From Palsa-892 sp035295845 (GTDB lineage Bacteria > Pseudomonadota > Alphaproteobacteria > Rhizobiales > Xanthobacteraceae), in NCBI GenBank assembly GCA_035295845.1, contig DATGIF010000012.1:1-64000 (forward strand): a stretch of 64,000 nucleotides of DNA. The letters run 5' to 3'. The notes beneath the pieces are model-generated. The model saw only the letters and a program-made list of their open reading frames with translations. It was not told where the DNA came from and searched no databases. The first letter of the stretch is position 1; the number at the start of each line of letters is the position of its first letter. The translations under genes were made by a program, and so were the position numbers. Positions 26,058 through 34,524 of the stretch are shown piece after piece.

Positions 26058-26519
26058 ATGAATTTAACCCGTCTTCTGTTCAGTTTTCGCGGCCGTATCA
26101 ACCGAGGGAAATATTGGCTCGCGACCTTCATCATTCTGTTGATTTATTTCGCCCTCGTTCTGGCCGGCTGGCTGATTTTCTTAGCTCTTGGACCCAGCGC
26201 GCTCATTATTTTAGTGGCGCTCGCGCTCATTCCGATTCTTGTGTCTCTCTTGGCGATCGGCGTCAAACGATTGCATGATCGCGACAAGAGCGCCTGGTGG
26301 TTGCTGCTGTTTTATTTGCTGCCGGCCGGGCTTGAGGGTATCGGCAGAGGGCTGGAAAAGGCGGCGGCCGATACGGACGCGTCGTTATTGGTCGTGGCTT
26401 TGGTCGTTTCGCTTGTTTCGCTCGCGATCTCGATTTGGGCATTCGTCGAGATCGGCTGCCTGCGCGGCACGGTCGGCGACAATCGATACGGTCCCGATCC
26501 GCTCGCGGGACGCCAATGA
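26058..26519 (+). CDS. DUF805 membrane protein (copy 2)
   Basis: A 153-residue paralogue of the preceding gene: LLFSFRGRINRGKYWLAT at the N-terminus, GVKRLHDRDKSAWWLL in the middle, and IGCLRGTVGDNRYGPDPLAG at the C-terminus, with four hydrophobic helices between. Its coding sequence is visibly less GC-rich than its neighbours (many TTT, ATT and TTA codons), hinting at separate origin from copy 1 rather than a recent tandem duplication. Its stop codon overlaps the dapE start (ATGA). Confidence 0.86.
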   Translation: MNLTRLLFSFRGRINRGKYWLATFIILLIYFALVLAGWLIFLALGPSALIILVALALIPILVSLLAIGVKRLHDRDKSAWWLLLFYLLPAGLEGIGRGLEKAAADTDASLLVVALVVSLVSLAISIWAFVEIGCLRGTVGDNRYGPDPLAGRQ

Positions 26520-27682
26520 GCGAAGGCGCCGATCCGGTCGAGATCGCAAAGGCGCTCGTCCGCTGCCGCTCGGTGACACCGGTGGAGGCCGGCGCGCTTT
26601 CCTATCTCGGCGACCTCCTCTCGCGCGGCGGCTTCGAAGTTCATCGCGTGAAGTTCTCGGCGCCCGGCACGCCGGATGTCGAAAATCTTTTCGCCAAGAT
26701 CGGAAGCGGCAAGCCGCATTTCGTTTTCGCCGGCCACACCGATGTGGTGCCGCCGGGAAACGAATCGAGCTGGCGCCATCCGCCGTTCGGCGCCGAGACC
26801 GCGAACGGAAAACTGTTCGGCCGCGGCGCCAGCGACATGAAAGGCGCCATCGCCGCCTTCGCGGCGGCGGCACTCGATTTCACCGCCGGGAAAAAACCCA
26901 AAGGCACGATTTCATTGCTCATCACCGGAGACGAAGAAGGCCCGGCGGTGAACGGCACGGTGAAGCTCCTGCAATGGGCGAAGGCGCGCGGCGAGAAATT
27001 CGACCACGCCATCGTCGGCGAGCCGACCAGCGTTTCGCGTCTCGGCGACACGATCAAGACCGGCCGGCGCGGAAGCCTGTCGGCGACGCTGACGGTGTCC
27101 GGCAAGCAGGGCCACGTCGCCTATCCCGATCGCGCGGACAATCCGATGCGGCCGTTGCTCGCGATGCTCGAAGCGCTCACGGCGAAGCCCTTCGACAAGG
27201 GCACGAAAGAATTTCAGCCAACGAACCTGGAAATCACCTCGGTCGAAAGCGGCAATCCGGTTTTCAACGTCATTCCGGCGGAAGCGAAAGCGCGCTTCAA
27301 CATCCGCTTCAACGACAGGCACACCTCCGCGAGCCTAAAAAAAATCGTCGAGACGCGCCTGAAGCGCGCCGCAGGGAGCGCGCGCTACCGCATCGATTAC
27401 GAGCCGCCGAGCGAGCCTTACCTCACCAAGCGCGGGGGCTTCATCGACCTCGTGATCAAGGCGGTGGCCGAAGCCGGCGGCGCGAAGGCCAAGCCCTCGA
27501 CCTCGGGCGGCACATCGGACGCGCGCTTCATCAAGAACTACTGCCCGGTGATCGATCTCGGCCTTGTCGGCAGCACCATGCACCAAATCGACGAGCATGT
27601 GCCGGTCGAGGATTTGCGCCGGCTCGCGAAAATTTATCGCCGGATTCTCGAGCGCTATTTCGAGCGCCCGCCCGGCTCGTAA
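26516..27682 (+). CDS. dapE: Succinyl-diaminopimelate desuccinylase
   Basis: Dinuclear zinc M20-family hydrolase removing succinate from N-succinyl-L,L-diaminopimelate on the way to lysine and peptidoglycan. Metal ligands and catalytic residues are visible: H74 and D76 in GHTDVVPPG, bridging D107 in GRGASDMKG, E140-E141 in GDEEGPAVNG, and GGTSDARF in the second half. The ATG at 26516 overlaps the DUF805 stop; the frame is open upstream but only as a shadow of that gene. Of 388 residues; its last 28 bp overlap convergent truA. Confidence 0.95.
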   Translation: MSEGADPVEIAKALVRCRSVTPVEAGALSYLGDLLSRGGFEVHRVKFSAPGTPDVENLFAKIGSGKPHFVFAGHTDVVPPGNESSWRHPPFGAETANGKLFGRGASDMKGAIAAFAAAALDFTAGKKPKGTISLLITGDEEGPAVNGTVKLLQWAKARGEKFDHAIVGEPTSVSRLGDTIKTGRRGSLSATLTVSGKQGHVAYPDRADNPMRPLLAMLEALTAKPFDKGTKEFQPTNLEITSVESGNPVFNVIPAEAKARFNIRFNDRHTSASLKKIVETRLKRAAGSARYRIDYEPPSEPYLTKRGGFIDLVIKAVAEAGGAKAKPSTSGGTSDARFIKNYCPVIDLGLVGSTMHQIDEHVPVEDLRRLAKIYRRILERYFERPPGS

Positions 27683-28413
27683 TCGACGCGCACGAGATAA
27701 AGCCCGTGCGCGGGCGCGACCGGGCCGCAGGCAGAACGGTCCTTCGCCGCGAGCGCCTTCGCCAGATACTCCGCGCTCCAGCGTCCCTCGCCCACGAGCG
27801 CCAGCGATCCCACCATCGAGCGCACCTGATGATGCAGGAACGAGCGCGCGGAGGCATGGATGCGGATTTCATCGTCCGCTTGCGTCACGTCCAGCCGATC
27901 GAGGGTCTTCACCGGCGACTTTGCCTGGCACTCGGCCGAGCGGAAGGTGGTGAAGTCGTGCCGGCCGACAAGTTTTTGCGCGGCGGCGTGCATGGCGCTG
28001 GCGTCGACGGGCTTTGAGATCCGCCAGACGCGCTCGCGCTCGAGCGCAAGATCGGCGCGGCGATTGACGATGCGATAGCGGTAATGCCGCGCCGTTGCCG
28101 AGAAGCGCGCGTGGAAATCATCGGCCACGCGCTCCGCCGAAATCACCGCGACGGGCAGCGGCCGCAGATGCGCGTTCAGCGCGTCGCGAACGGTATCCGT
28201 GTCCCACTCTTTTTCAAGATCGATATGCGCGACCTGGCCAAGCGCGTGGACGCCCGCATCGGTGCGGCCGGCGCCCGTTACGTCCACTTGTTCTTCGGTA
28301 AAACGCTCGATCGCATCTTGAAGCGCGCCCGCGACCGACGGGCCGTTTTCCTGCACCTGCCAGCCGACGAACAGCGTGCCGTCATATTCAAGGGTGAGCT
28401 TGTAGCGCGGCAT
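27655..28413 (-). CDS. truA: tRNA pseudouridine(38-40) synthase TruA
   Basis: Modifies uridines 38-40 of the tRNA anticodon stem. The catalytic aspartate is D52 in GAGRTDAGVHA, and the N-terminal YDGTLFVGWQ and later ARSFLHHQVRSMVG motifs are typical. 252 residues. Start ATG 28413. The 3' end runs 28 bp into the end of dapE on the other strand. It follows fmt by 9 bp, so def, fmt and truA could be read together. Confidence 0.95.
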   Translation of the reverse strand: MPRYKLTLEYDGTLFVGWQVQENGPSVAGALQDAIERFTEEQVDVTGAGRTDAGVHALGQVAHIDLEKEWDTDTVRDALNAHLRPLPVAVISAERVADDFHARFSATARHYRYRIVNRRADLALERERVWRISKPVDASAMHAAAQKLVGRHDFTTFRSAECQAKSPVKTLDRLDVTQADDEIRIHASARSFLHHQVRSMVGSLALVGEGRWSAEYLAKALAAKDRSACGPVAPAHGLYLVRVDYEPGGRSK

Positions 28414-28422
28414 CGGTTCAGC

Positions 28423-29334
28423 TCACGCGAGCTTGGAGCCGGCAGGAACGGGAGTGCCGCGCAGAAATTCTTCCGAATTCATCGCACGCGCGCCCGCGCG
28501 CTGAACCTCGGTGAGCCGCACCGCGCCGTCGCCACAGGCGATGGTGAGATGATCGTCGAGCGCGATACCCCGCTTGCCCGCGCCATCGCCGCGGGTTGAG
28601 CGGAGGGCGCGAATCCTCGTGCCGCCGATCTCGAACCAGGCGCCGGGAAAGGGCGAGAGGCCGCGAATGTGATCGTGCACCTCTTTCCACGGCCGCGACC
28701 AGTCGATCCGCGTCTCGTTCTTGTCGATCTTGTGCGCGTAGGTGACGCCGGTTTCCGCTTGCGGCTTGAATTCAAGCGCGCCGCGCGAAAGTGCCGCCAG
28801 CGCCCGCGTCATCAGATCGGCGCCGAGCTTGGCAAGCCGGTCGTGCAAATCGCCGGCGGTCGCGTCGGCGGCAATCGGCACGCGTTCGATCAGCGCGACC
28901 GCGCCCGTGTCGAGGCCTTCCTCCATCCGCATGATCGAAACGCCGGTTTCAACATCGCCCGCCATGATCGCGCGGTTAATAGGAGCCGCACCCCGCCAGC
29001 GGGGCAAGAGCGAGGCATGAATGTTGAGGCAGCCGAATTTCGGCACCGCCAAAATCGATTTCGGCAAAATCAATCCATAGGCGACGACGACGGCGACGTC
29101 GGCTTTATGCGCGCGAAACGCCTCCGCCGCCGCCTCGCCCTTCAGCGTCGCGGGGTGGAGCACCGCAAGGCGCAGCCGCTCCGCCGCTTCATGCACAGGC
29201 GAGCGGCGCTCGGCCATGCCGCGGCCCGCCGCCTTCGGCGCGCGGGTATAGACCGCGACGATTTCGTGCGCGCCGGCAAGCTCGACGAGCGCCGGCACGG
29301 CGAAATCGGGCGTGCCCATGAAGACAATGCGCAC
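28423..29334 (-). CDS. fmt: Methionyl-tRNA formyltransferase
   Basis: Adds the formyl group to initiator Met-tRNA using 10-formyltetrahydrofolate. N104 and H106 in LNIHASLLPRWRG and D142 further on form the active site; the C-terminal tRNA-binding domain starts near 205 with TYAHKIDKNETRIDW. 303 residues. The start codon is GTG at 29334, placing the canonical MRIVFMGTPDFAVP at the N-terminus. It follows def by 29 bp, forming the classical def-fmt pair. Confidence 0.95.
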   Translation of the reverse strand: MRIVFMGTPDFAVPALVELAGAHEIVAVYTRAPKAAGRGMAERRSPVHEAAERLRLAVLHPATLKGEAAAEAFRAHKADVAVVVAYGLILPKSILAVPKFGCLNIHASLLPRWRGAAPINRAIMAGDVETGVSIMRMEEGLDTGAVALIERVPIAADATAGDLHDRLAKLGADLMTRALAALSRGALEFKPQAETGVTYAHKIDKNETRIDWSRPWKEVHDHIRGLSPFPGAWFEIGGTRIRALRSTRGDGAGKRGIALDDHLTIACGDGAVRLTEVQRAGARAMNSEEFLRGTPVPAGSKLA

Positions 29335-29363
29335 AGTCGATCCTCACTCGCCGCGCGAGACAA

Positions 29364-29882
29364 TTACTCGGCGGCCTCGCGCTTCGCGGCCTTGGCGAAT
29401 TTCTTCTCGACGCGGGCCCGCTTCAGTTTCGAAAGATGATCGATGAACAGGACGCCGTTGATATGATCGATCTCGTGTTGCAGCACGCGGGCAAACAAGC
29501 CCTCCGCCTCGACCTCGATGGTGCGGCCCTCGAGATCGAGGAAGCGCGCCTTGACCTTTTCCGGCCGCTCCACCTCGTCGATGAAATCGGGAATCGAGAG
29601 ACAGCCTTCCTCGTGAACGTTTTTTTCCTCCGACGACCAGACGATCTCGGGATTGATCAGGGCGACCGGCTTTTTTTCTTCCTCGCCGCGCGTCGCGTCG
29701 ATGGTTACGACGCGCTTCGGAACGCCGACCTGGATCGCGGCGAGCCCGACGCCCGGCGCCGCGTACATCGTCTCGAACATGTCGGCGACGAGCGTCTTGA
29801 TCTCACCGTCGATCTTGACGACGGGCTCGGAAACAAGCCGCAGGCGCTTGTCGGGAAGCTGGATGATCGGGCGGACGGACAT
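29364..29882 (-). CDS. def: Peptide deformylase
   Basis: Metalloenzyme that removes the N-formyl group from nascent proteins. All three family motifs are present: GVGLAAIQVG (44-53), EEGCLSIP with metal ligand C94, and QHEIDHINGVLF with H136, E137 and H140. 172 residues, the usual bacterial size, with an ATG start. It stands first in the def-fmt-truA order on the - strand. Confidence 0.96.
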   Translation of the reverse strand: MSVRPIIQLPDKRLRLVSEPVVKIDGEIKTLVADMFETMYAAPGVGLAAIQVGVPKRVVTIDATRGEEEKKPVALINPEIVWSSEEKNVHEEGCLSIPDFIDEVERPEKVKARFLDLEGRTIEVEAEGLFARVLQHEIDHINGVLFIDHLSKLKRARVEKKFAKAAKREAAE

Positions 29883-29927
29883 AGGGGCGAGATAGGGGAT
29901 GAAGCGGGGAGCGTCAATGCGCCGCGT

Positions 29928-30380
29928 CTAGCGCGCCGTCACCGCGTTGCGGAGCTCGATCGGCGAAGCAATCATGTGCAGCGGCTCGAAGCCGACGCCC
30001 GTTCCGCGCACCAAGACGTCGCCGTAATCGAAGAGGCGCCCGAGCACCGATTGGTTCACGTCGACGCTTTCGACCTTATCCATGTTCATCTCGATGGTGT
30101 GGCGGCGGAGGAAGCCGCGCTTGTAAATGATGCGCCGGTCGGTGACGGCGACCTCCGTGGTCCAGCGCCGGAACCAGGCGCGCGCGGCGCTCAACAGGCT
30201 CGCGGCAAAGCCGACAACCGAAATCGACTGCCAGAGGAATTCATGTCCGCTCGCGACGAGCGACATGGTCACGATTGCCAGGATCAACAGGAAAATCGCG
30301 GGCAGATAAACGAGCCAATGGATGGTGCTCGCGAAAAGAACCGTCTCGCCCGGCTGCAGCACCTCTTTGACGTAACTCAT
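29928..30380 (-). CDS. Bacterial PH-domain (DUF304-type) membrane protein
   Basis: A 150-residue protein with two N-terminal transmembrane helices (about 18-38 and 45-65) followed by a bacterial pleckstrin-homology-like domain: TTEVAVTDRRIIYKRGFLRRHTIEM then MDKVESVDVNQSVLGRLFDYGDVLVRGTG. These are the DUF304/bPH2 signature segments; function is unknown. ATG at 30380 is taken because a longer frame starting at 30410 would need a non-ATG codon and adds no family sequence. Confidence 0.85.
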   Translation of the reverse strand: MSYVKEVLQPGETVLFASTIHWLVYLPAIFLLILAIVTMSLVASGHEFLWQSISVVGFAASLLSAARAWFRRWTTEVAVTDRRIIYKRGFLRRHTIEMNMDKVESVDVNQSVLGRLFDYGDVLVRGTGVGFEPLHMIASPIELRNAVTAR

Positions 30381-30498
30381 GGACGGCTCCCGAAACCGCG
30401 ATGTTCGCAAGTTTAGCCTGAAACTGGCGTCCTCAAGAGCCGGGCGTTACCGTTCGCCCTTCGTTCTCAGGCGCTCCGAATCAGGCTAGAAAGCTCCC

Positions 30499-31689
30499 AT
30501 GTCCGACATTGTCTTCATGATCGGCGTCACGCCGGTGACCGTCGCGGAAATTCTCCTCGCCATCGGCGCGGCGGCGCTGCTGCTGCTCTTGGCGCTCGCG
30601 ATCGGGCTGTGGCGCTCCGGCAAACAGCGCGCGCGCGAGGCGGACGAGCAGACCGCGCGCGCCGACGAATTCGAGACGCGCATTTCCGAACTCGTCCGCG
30701 CGCAAACGGAAATGAGCGGACGCGTGCAATCCTTCGCCGAGCTTGTGGGCGGAAGGCAGGCCGAGCTCGCGCGCACCGTGACCGAGCGGCTCGATTCGGT
30801 TTCGCATCGCCTCGGCGAAGGCATGTCCAACGCCGCGCGCGCGACGGTCGAAAGCCTCGGCCAGTTGCATGAGCGGATCGCCGTCGTCGATGCGGCACAA
30901 AACCGGCTGGCGGAGCTTTCCTCGCACCTCGTCACGCTCAAGGACGTGCTCGCCAACAAGCAGTCGCGCGGCGCCTTTGGCCAGGGCCGCATGGAAGCGA
31001 TCGTCAGCGACGGCCTGCCGAAAGACGCCTTCGCCTTCCAGCACACGCTCTCGAACGGCAAGCGGCCGGATTGCGTCGTGTTCCTGCCGGGCGATGCGCG
31101 GCCGCTCGTGATCGACGCGAAATTCCCGCTCGAATCGATCACCGCCTTCCGCGAAGCGAAGGGCGAGGCGGAACGGCGCGCTTGCGGCCAGCGGCTCAGG
31201 CAAGACATCACCAAGCACGTCGCCGATATTTCCGAACGCTATCTCCTGCACGGCGAAACACAGGACATGGCGTTGATGTTCGTGCCGTCGGAATCGCTCT
31301 ACGCCGAGATCCACGAGAATTTCGACGACCTGATGCAGCGGGCGTTTCGCGCCCGCGTGCTCCTGGTGTCGCCGTCGCTCTTGATGCTCGCGATCCAGGT
31401 GCTGCAGGTGATCGTCAAGGACGCGCGCATGCAGGAGCAGGCGGAAGTCATCCGCAACGAGGTCGGCAAGCTGATGGAAGATGTCGCGCGGCTCCGCGAC
31501 CGCGCGCTCAACCTGCAAAAGCACTTCGCGCAGACCTCCGACGACATCGCCCAGCTTTTGATTTCCACCGACAAGGTGGTCAAACGCGGCGCCCGGATCG
31601 AGGCCCTGGAGTTCGAGGAAGAGTCCGGCGCGCGCAAGCGCCCTGAAATTCCGGCGCCGCTCGGCCTCAAGCTCGGCGCCGCCGAGTAA
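30499..31689 (+). CDS. rmuC: DNA recombination protein RmuC
   Basis: A 396-residue RmuC protein: one N-terminal transmembrane anchor (about 10-36), a charged coiled coil to about 150, and the nuclease-like RmuC domain with LPKDAFAFQHTL, RPDCVVFLPG and PLVIDAKFPLES, then VPSESLYAEI. RmuC is linked to limiting DNA inversions; the biochemical activity is not firmly known. It precedes the permease gene by 11 bp. Confidence 0.94.
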   Translation: MSDIVFMIGVTPVTVAEILLAIGAAALLLLLALAIGLWRSGKQRAREADEQTARADEFETRISELVRAQTEMSGRVQSFAELVGGRQAELARTVTERLDSVSHRLGEGMSNAARATVESLGQLHERIAVVDAAQNRLAELSSHLVTLKDVLANKQSRGAFGQGRMEAIVSDGLPKDAFAFQHTLSNGKRPDCVVFLPGDARPLVIDAKFPLESITAFREAKGEAERRACGQRLRQDITKHVADISERYLLHGETQDMALMFVPSESLYAEIHENFDDLMQRAFRARVLLVSPSLLMLAIQVLQVIVKDARMQEQAEVIRNEVGKLMEDVARLRDRALNLQKHFAQTSDDIAQLLISTDKVVKRGARIEALEFEEESGARKRPEIPAPLGLKLGAAE

Positions 31690-31700
31690 GTTCGCGGCCG

Positions 31701-33044
31701 ATGGCCGAAACCGTTCCCGCCGCACCCGGCCGAGGCTTCTTCCGCGCATGGAGCGTCTACTGCCGCCCGCGCGTGCTCGTGGTCATGTTCCTCGGCTTTT
31801 CGTCGGGCCTGCCGCTCGCGCTCTCGGGCTCGACGCTTCTCGTCTGGATGCGGGAAGCCGGCGTCGATCTCGGCACCATCGGGCTCTTCGCGATCGCGGG
31901 CACGCCTTACGCGATCAAGTTCCTGTGGGCGCCGCTCGTCGATGCGCTCGACGTGCCGCTGCTCTCCCGCCTTTTGGGGCGGCGGCGCGGCTGGCTCATC
32001 TTCTCGCAAATTCTCCTGATCGCGGCGATCGTCTTCCTCGGCCTTTGCAACCCGGTCACATCGCTCCGCCTGGTTGCGCTCGGCGCGCTTCTCGTCGCCG
32101 CCGCCTCGGCGACGCAGGACATCGTCATCGACGCCTTTCGCGTGGAAAGCCTCGCCGAGAACGAACAGGCGGCGGGCATGGCCTCTTATGTCGCCGCCTA
32201 CCGCATCGGCATGCTCGTCTCCACCGCCGGCGCGCTGTTTTTGGTGAGCGGCTTTGAAGCCTGGGGCTACGCGAGGCCCACGGCCTGGACGCTGGGCTAT
32301 GCCGTAACCGCGCTCTTCGTCATCGTCGGCATTGTCGCGACGCTCTTCGCCACGGAGCCGGAAAAATCCGCGGCCGCGAACGCGGCGCTCGCCGGCGAAA
32401 GCGCGCTTGCGCGCGTGGTGGGAGCCGCGTTCGGCGCATTCTCCGAGTTCCTGTCGCGCGACCTGGCGGTGATCATTCTGATTTTCGTGGTGCTGTTCAA
32501 GTTCACCGACGCGCTCGCCGGCGCCATGACCGCGCCGTTCGTGATCGATCTCGGATTTTCGCGCAACGAATACGCGACGATCATCAAGGGCGTGGGGTTG
32601 GCGGCGACGCTCGTCGGCGGCTTTGCCGGCGGCCTGGTCGCCCGCGCCTACCCGCTTTCCACGAGCCTTTGGATCGGCGGCATTTTGCAGGCGGCCGCGA
32701 ACCTTGCTTTCTCGTTTCAGGCGCTGATCGGCAAGAATATCGCCTGGCTCACCTGCGCGATCATCGCCGAAAATTTCACCAGCGCGATCGGCACGGTGAT
32801 TTTCGTCGCCTATCTCTCGGCGCTCTGCAAGAACCCCCTGCACACGGCGACGCAATTCGCGCTACTCACGGCGCTCGCCGCGATCGGGCGGACGTATCTG
32901 TCGGCAGGCGCGGGGTTCATCGCGGCGGCGGCAGGCTGGGCCGCGTTCTTCGCGATCTGCGCGATCGCCGCGATTCCGAGTCTTTTGCTGCTTGCGTGGT
33001 TGCAGGCGCGCGGGCATTTTCGCGCGCTGGATAAGCAAAGCTAA
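31701..33044 (+). CDS. ampG: AmpG-type muropeptide permease (MFS)
   Basis: A 447-residue major facilitator with 12 predicted helices. The AmpG signature lies in the first half: LGFSSGLPLALSGSTLLVWM (about 31-50), GTPYAIKFLWAPLVD and SATQDIVIDAFRVE. AmpG imports GlcNAc-anhydroMurNAc-peptides for cell-wall recycling. No ampC or ampR is nearby, so a direct link to beta-lactamase induction is not supported here. The last 52 codons are duplicated as a remnant at about 33.7 kb. Confidence 0.9.
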   Translation: MAETVPAAPGRGFFRAWSVYCRPRVLVVMFLGFSSGLPLALSGSTLLVWMREAGVDLGTIGLFAIAGTPYAIKFLWAPLVDALDVPLLSRLLGRRRGWLIFSQILLIAAIVFLGLCNPVTSLRLVALGALLVAAASATQDIVIDAFRVESLAENEQAAGMASYVAAYRIGMLVSTAGALFLVSGFEAWGYARPTAWTLGYAVTALFVIVGIVATLFATEPEKSAAANAALAGESALARVVGAAFGAFSEFLSRDLAVIILIFVVLFKFTDALAGAMTAPFVIDLGFSRNEYATIIKGVGLAATLVGGFAGGLVARAYPLSTSLWIGGILQAAANLAFSFQALIGKNIAWLTCAIIAENFTSAIGTVIFVAYLSALCKNPLHTATQFALLTALAAIGRTYLSAGAGFIAAAAGWAAFFAICAIAAIPSLLLLAWLQARGHFRALDKQS

Positions 33045-33117
33045 TCGCGGACTCATAAACGGCCGTCGAATGCCGATATGGGTGGTCCTCGGGTCCGTCA
33101 TTCCGGTAAAGCGGACG

Positions 33118-33549
33118 CTAGGTATTCGCGCGCAGGATTCCCGCCTTCATTGCGAACAGGCGCCCCGGCCCATAGGCCGCCGCGAATAAAAGCCCGGCGG
33201 CGAAAGTAAAGTGATCGACGAAGAACCCGAACTCCGCTTGGTTCGCACCCCAGTGCGATGGTCCATGGAAGGAAAATCCAAGAAACAAGACATAGGCGGC
33301 CGCAAGCAGACAAGCTTCGGAAAAATATGCTCCGGTGAGAAAACAGGCGATGAGGGCAAGCTCGAAAGCCGCGGCGAGCCAGGCAAGCGCGAGCGGCAGC
33401 GGAAATCCAGCCGACGCAATGAAGCTCGCCGTTGCATTGATGTCGATCAGCTTGAAGCTGAGCGCCATGACAAAGACAGCCGCATAGATCAGCCGCCCCG
33501 CAAGAGCGGCGGCATTTGCCCATCCCGAGCCCGGTGAATTCATTGTCAT
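33118..33549 (-). CDS. DoxX family membrane protein
   Basis: A 143-residue, four-helix membrane protein of the DoxX family. The N-terminal AGRLIYAAVFVMALSFKL helix, the SAGFPLPLALAWLAAAFE segment and the final FGFFVDHFTFAAGLLF helix fit. Biochemical role is uncertain in most members. ATG at 33549 has GGAG 7 nt upstream. It lies alone in the disturbed ampG-recR interval, transcribed against ampG. Confidence 0.84.
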   Translation of the reverse strand: MTMNSPGSGWANAAALAGRLIYAAVFVMALSFKLIDINATASFIASAGFPLPLALAWLAAAFELALIACFLTGAYFSEACLLAAAYVLFLGFSFHGPSHWGANQAEFGFFVDHFTFAAGLLFAAAYGPGRLFAMKAGILRANT

Positions 33550-33606
33550 CAAAAGCTCCCTTTTGATCGCCGACCAACGCCGTCGAATTCATCGACGTTG
33601 AGCGTT

Positions 33607-33671
33607 TTACCGGGCCGCCAGGTTCTCCGCAAAGGCCGCGGTACCCTCGTCAAGATAATCAAGCTCACCGC
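33607..33671 (-). pseudogene. recR C-terminal remnant (second copy)
   Basis: Read on the - strand this gives GGELDYLDEGT followed by ten residues and a TAA stop at 33607-33609. The first eleven residues are identical to the RecR C-terminus in the intact gene (34525-35130), and the DNA matches at about 27 of 30 positions; beyond DEGT the ends differ in sequence but are of similar length. No recR sequence remains upstream of the GG: the match ends where the ampG remnant begins. Confidence 0.75.
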
Positions 33672-33834
33672 CGTCGTGCGTACCTATCTCTCATCGGGGG
33701 CGGGTTTCGTCGCGGCAGCGACGGGCTGGACCGCCTTCTTCGCGATTTGCGCGATCGCCGCGATCCCCAGTCTTTTGCTGCTCGCGTGGTTGCAGGCGCG
33801 CGGGCATTTCAGTGGACTGGATAAGAAAAACTAG
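33672..33834 (+). pseudogene. ampG C-terminal remnant (second copy)
   Basis: Encodes RTYLSSGAGFVAAATGW and onward to LQARGHFSGLDKKN with a TAG stop, matching the last roughly 50 residues of the intact permease (TYLSAGAGFIAAAAGW to GHFRALDKQS). DNA identity over about 150 bp looks near 80-85%. It covers only the last one and a half helices, so it cannot be a transporter. An ORF can be drawn from 33598 by running through the recR remnant, but that start has no coding support. Confidence 0.82.
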
Positions 33835-34379
33835 AGTCTGTGTCGCAACGCTCGGTCTCGCCAAAGCTTTAACAAGCGGGCCATTTCGTCAGGGTCCAAA
33901 TCGTACATATCTGTAATGAAACTGTTCCCGCGCGACAGCGTACTGTTAAATATTCCGCTGAAGGTGCCATTAACAGCACGATTATTAAAACTCACAAACC
34001 CTGCTGATGTCGACCCCGTCTGAATTTTCGTAGCCGAAATTCGTGAGACATCCGGCCATAGGTCCCTGCGGCGGAAAAGCCCGTTGACAATTGTCATCCC
34101 ATCTTTGTCGAGTGTGAGTTGAGATCTACCGGGAAGGCATGCAATCAAAATATGAATGCCGAAAAGTGGGAAGAAAAAAGTACCAATCCAACCGATGACT
34201 AATCCGCGATCGTCACTCACATACACCAGGAGCAGGCTGCCAAACCAACTAAGTGTCACGATGAGCATCGCGATCATCGCTCTCCTAGTCTTTCTTTTGG
34301 TTGGTCTCATGACGACTGGTCGCGGAAATTGAGCCAAGACACGCCTCACTGCGTCGGAGACTTTCATGTCTTTGGACAT
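33831..34379 (-). CDS. AT-rich orphan membrane protein of unknown function
   Basis: A 182-residue protein with a basic N-terminus (RPTKRKTRR, about 25-33), two hydrophobic helices near 35-55 and 60-82, and a soluble C-terminal part with LTLDKDGMTIVNGLFRRRD that recalls a PH-like beta domain; no family is recognised with confidence. Base composition is near 50% GC and codon use is far more mixed than in the surrounding genes, pointing to foreign origin. It shares the CTAG of its stop with the ampG remnant's stop. Confidence 0.72.
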   Translation of the reverse strand: MSKDMKVSDAVRRVLAQFPRPVVMRPTKRKTRRAMIAMLIVTLSWFGSLLLVYVSDDRGLVIGWIGTFFFPLFGIHILIACLPGRSQLTLDKDGMTIVNGLFRRRDLWPDVSRISATKIQTGSTSAGFVSFNNRAVNGTFSGIFNSTLSRGNSFITDMYDLDPDEMARLLKLWRDRALRHRL

Positions 34380-34524
34380 TTCCTATCTCACCCTCGAAAC
34401 AATCCTCGATAGAATACATTTTGAATACCAAATTGGCAGCGGCATTGGTTGGGGCAGAACGTCCGCCCTTGGCGGTGAGGCAGACATTGGTCGGTGGTTG
34501 CAGCAAGATTTGTGGGTACGCGCC

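Noticed and set aside
31701..33044. An ampG-linked beta-lactamase induction system
   Set aside because: No ampC, ampR, ampD or nagZ was seen in the window; general cell-wall recycling is enough.
33598..33834. A 78-codon open frame as a small real gene
   Set aside because: Its N-terminal third is the recR remnant read on the wrong strand and the rest is the ampG C-terminus; it has no start signal and is better explained as scar DNA.
34441..34490. A short stretch (GTCCGCCCTTGGCGGTGAGG) resembling dispersed repeats I recall from Bradyrhizobium
   Set aside because: The arms do not pair well and there is no second copy in the window, so I could not support a repeat call.
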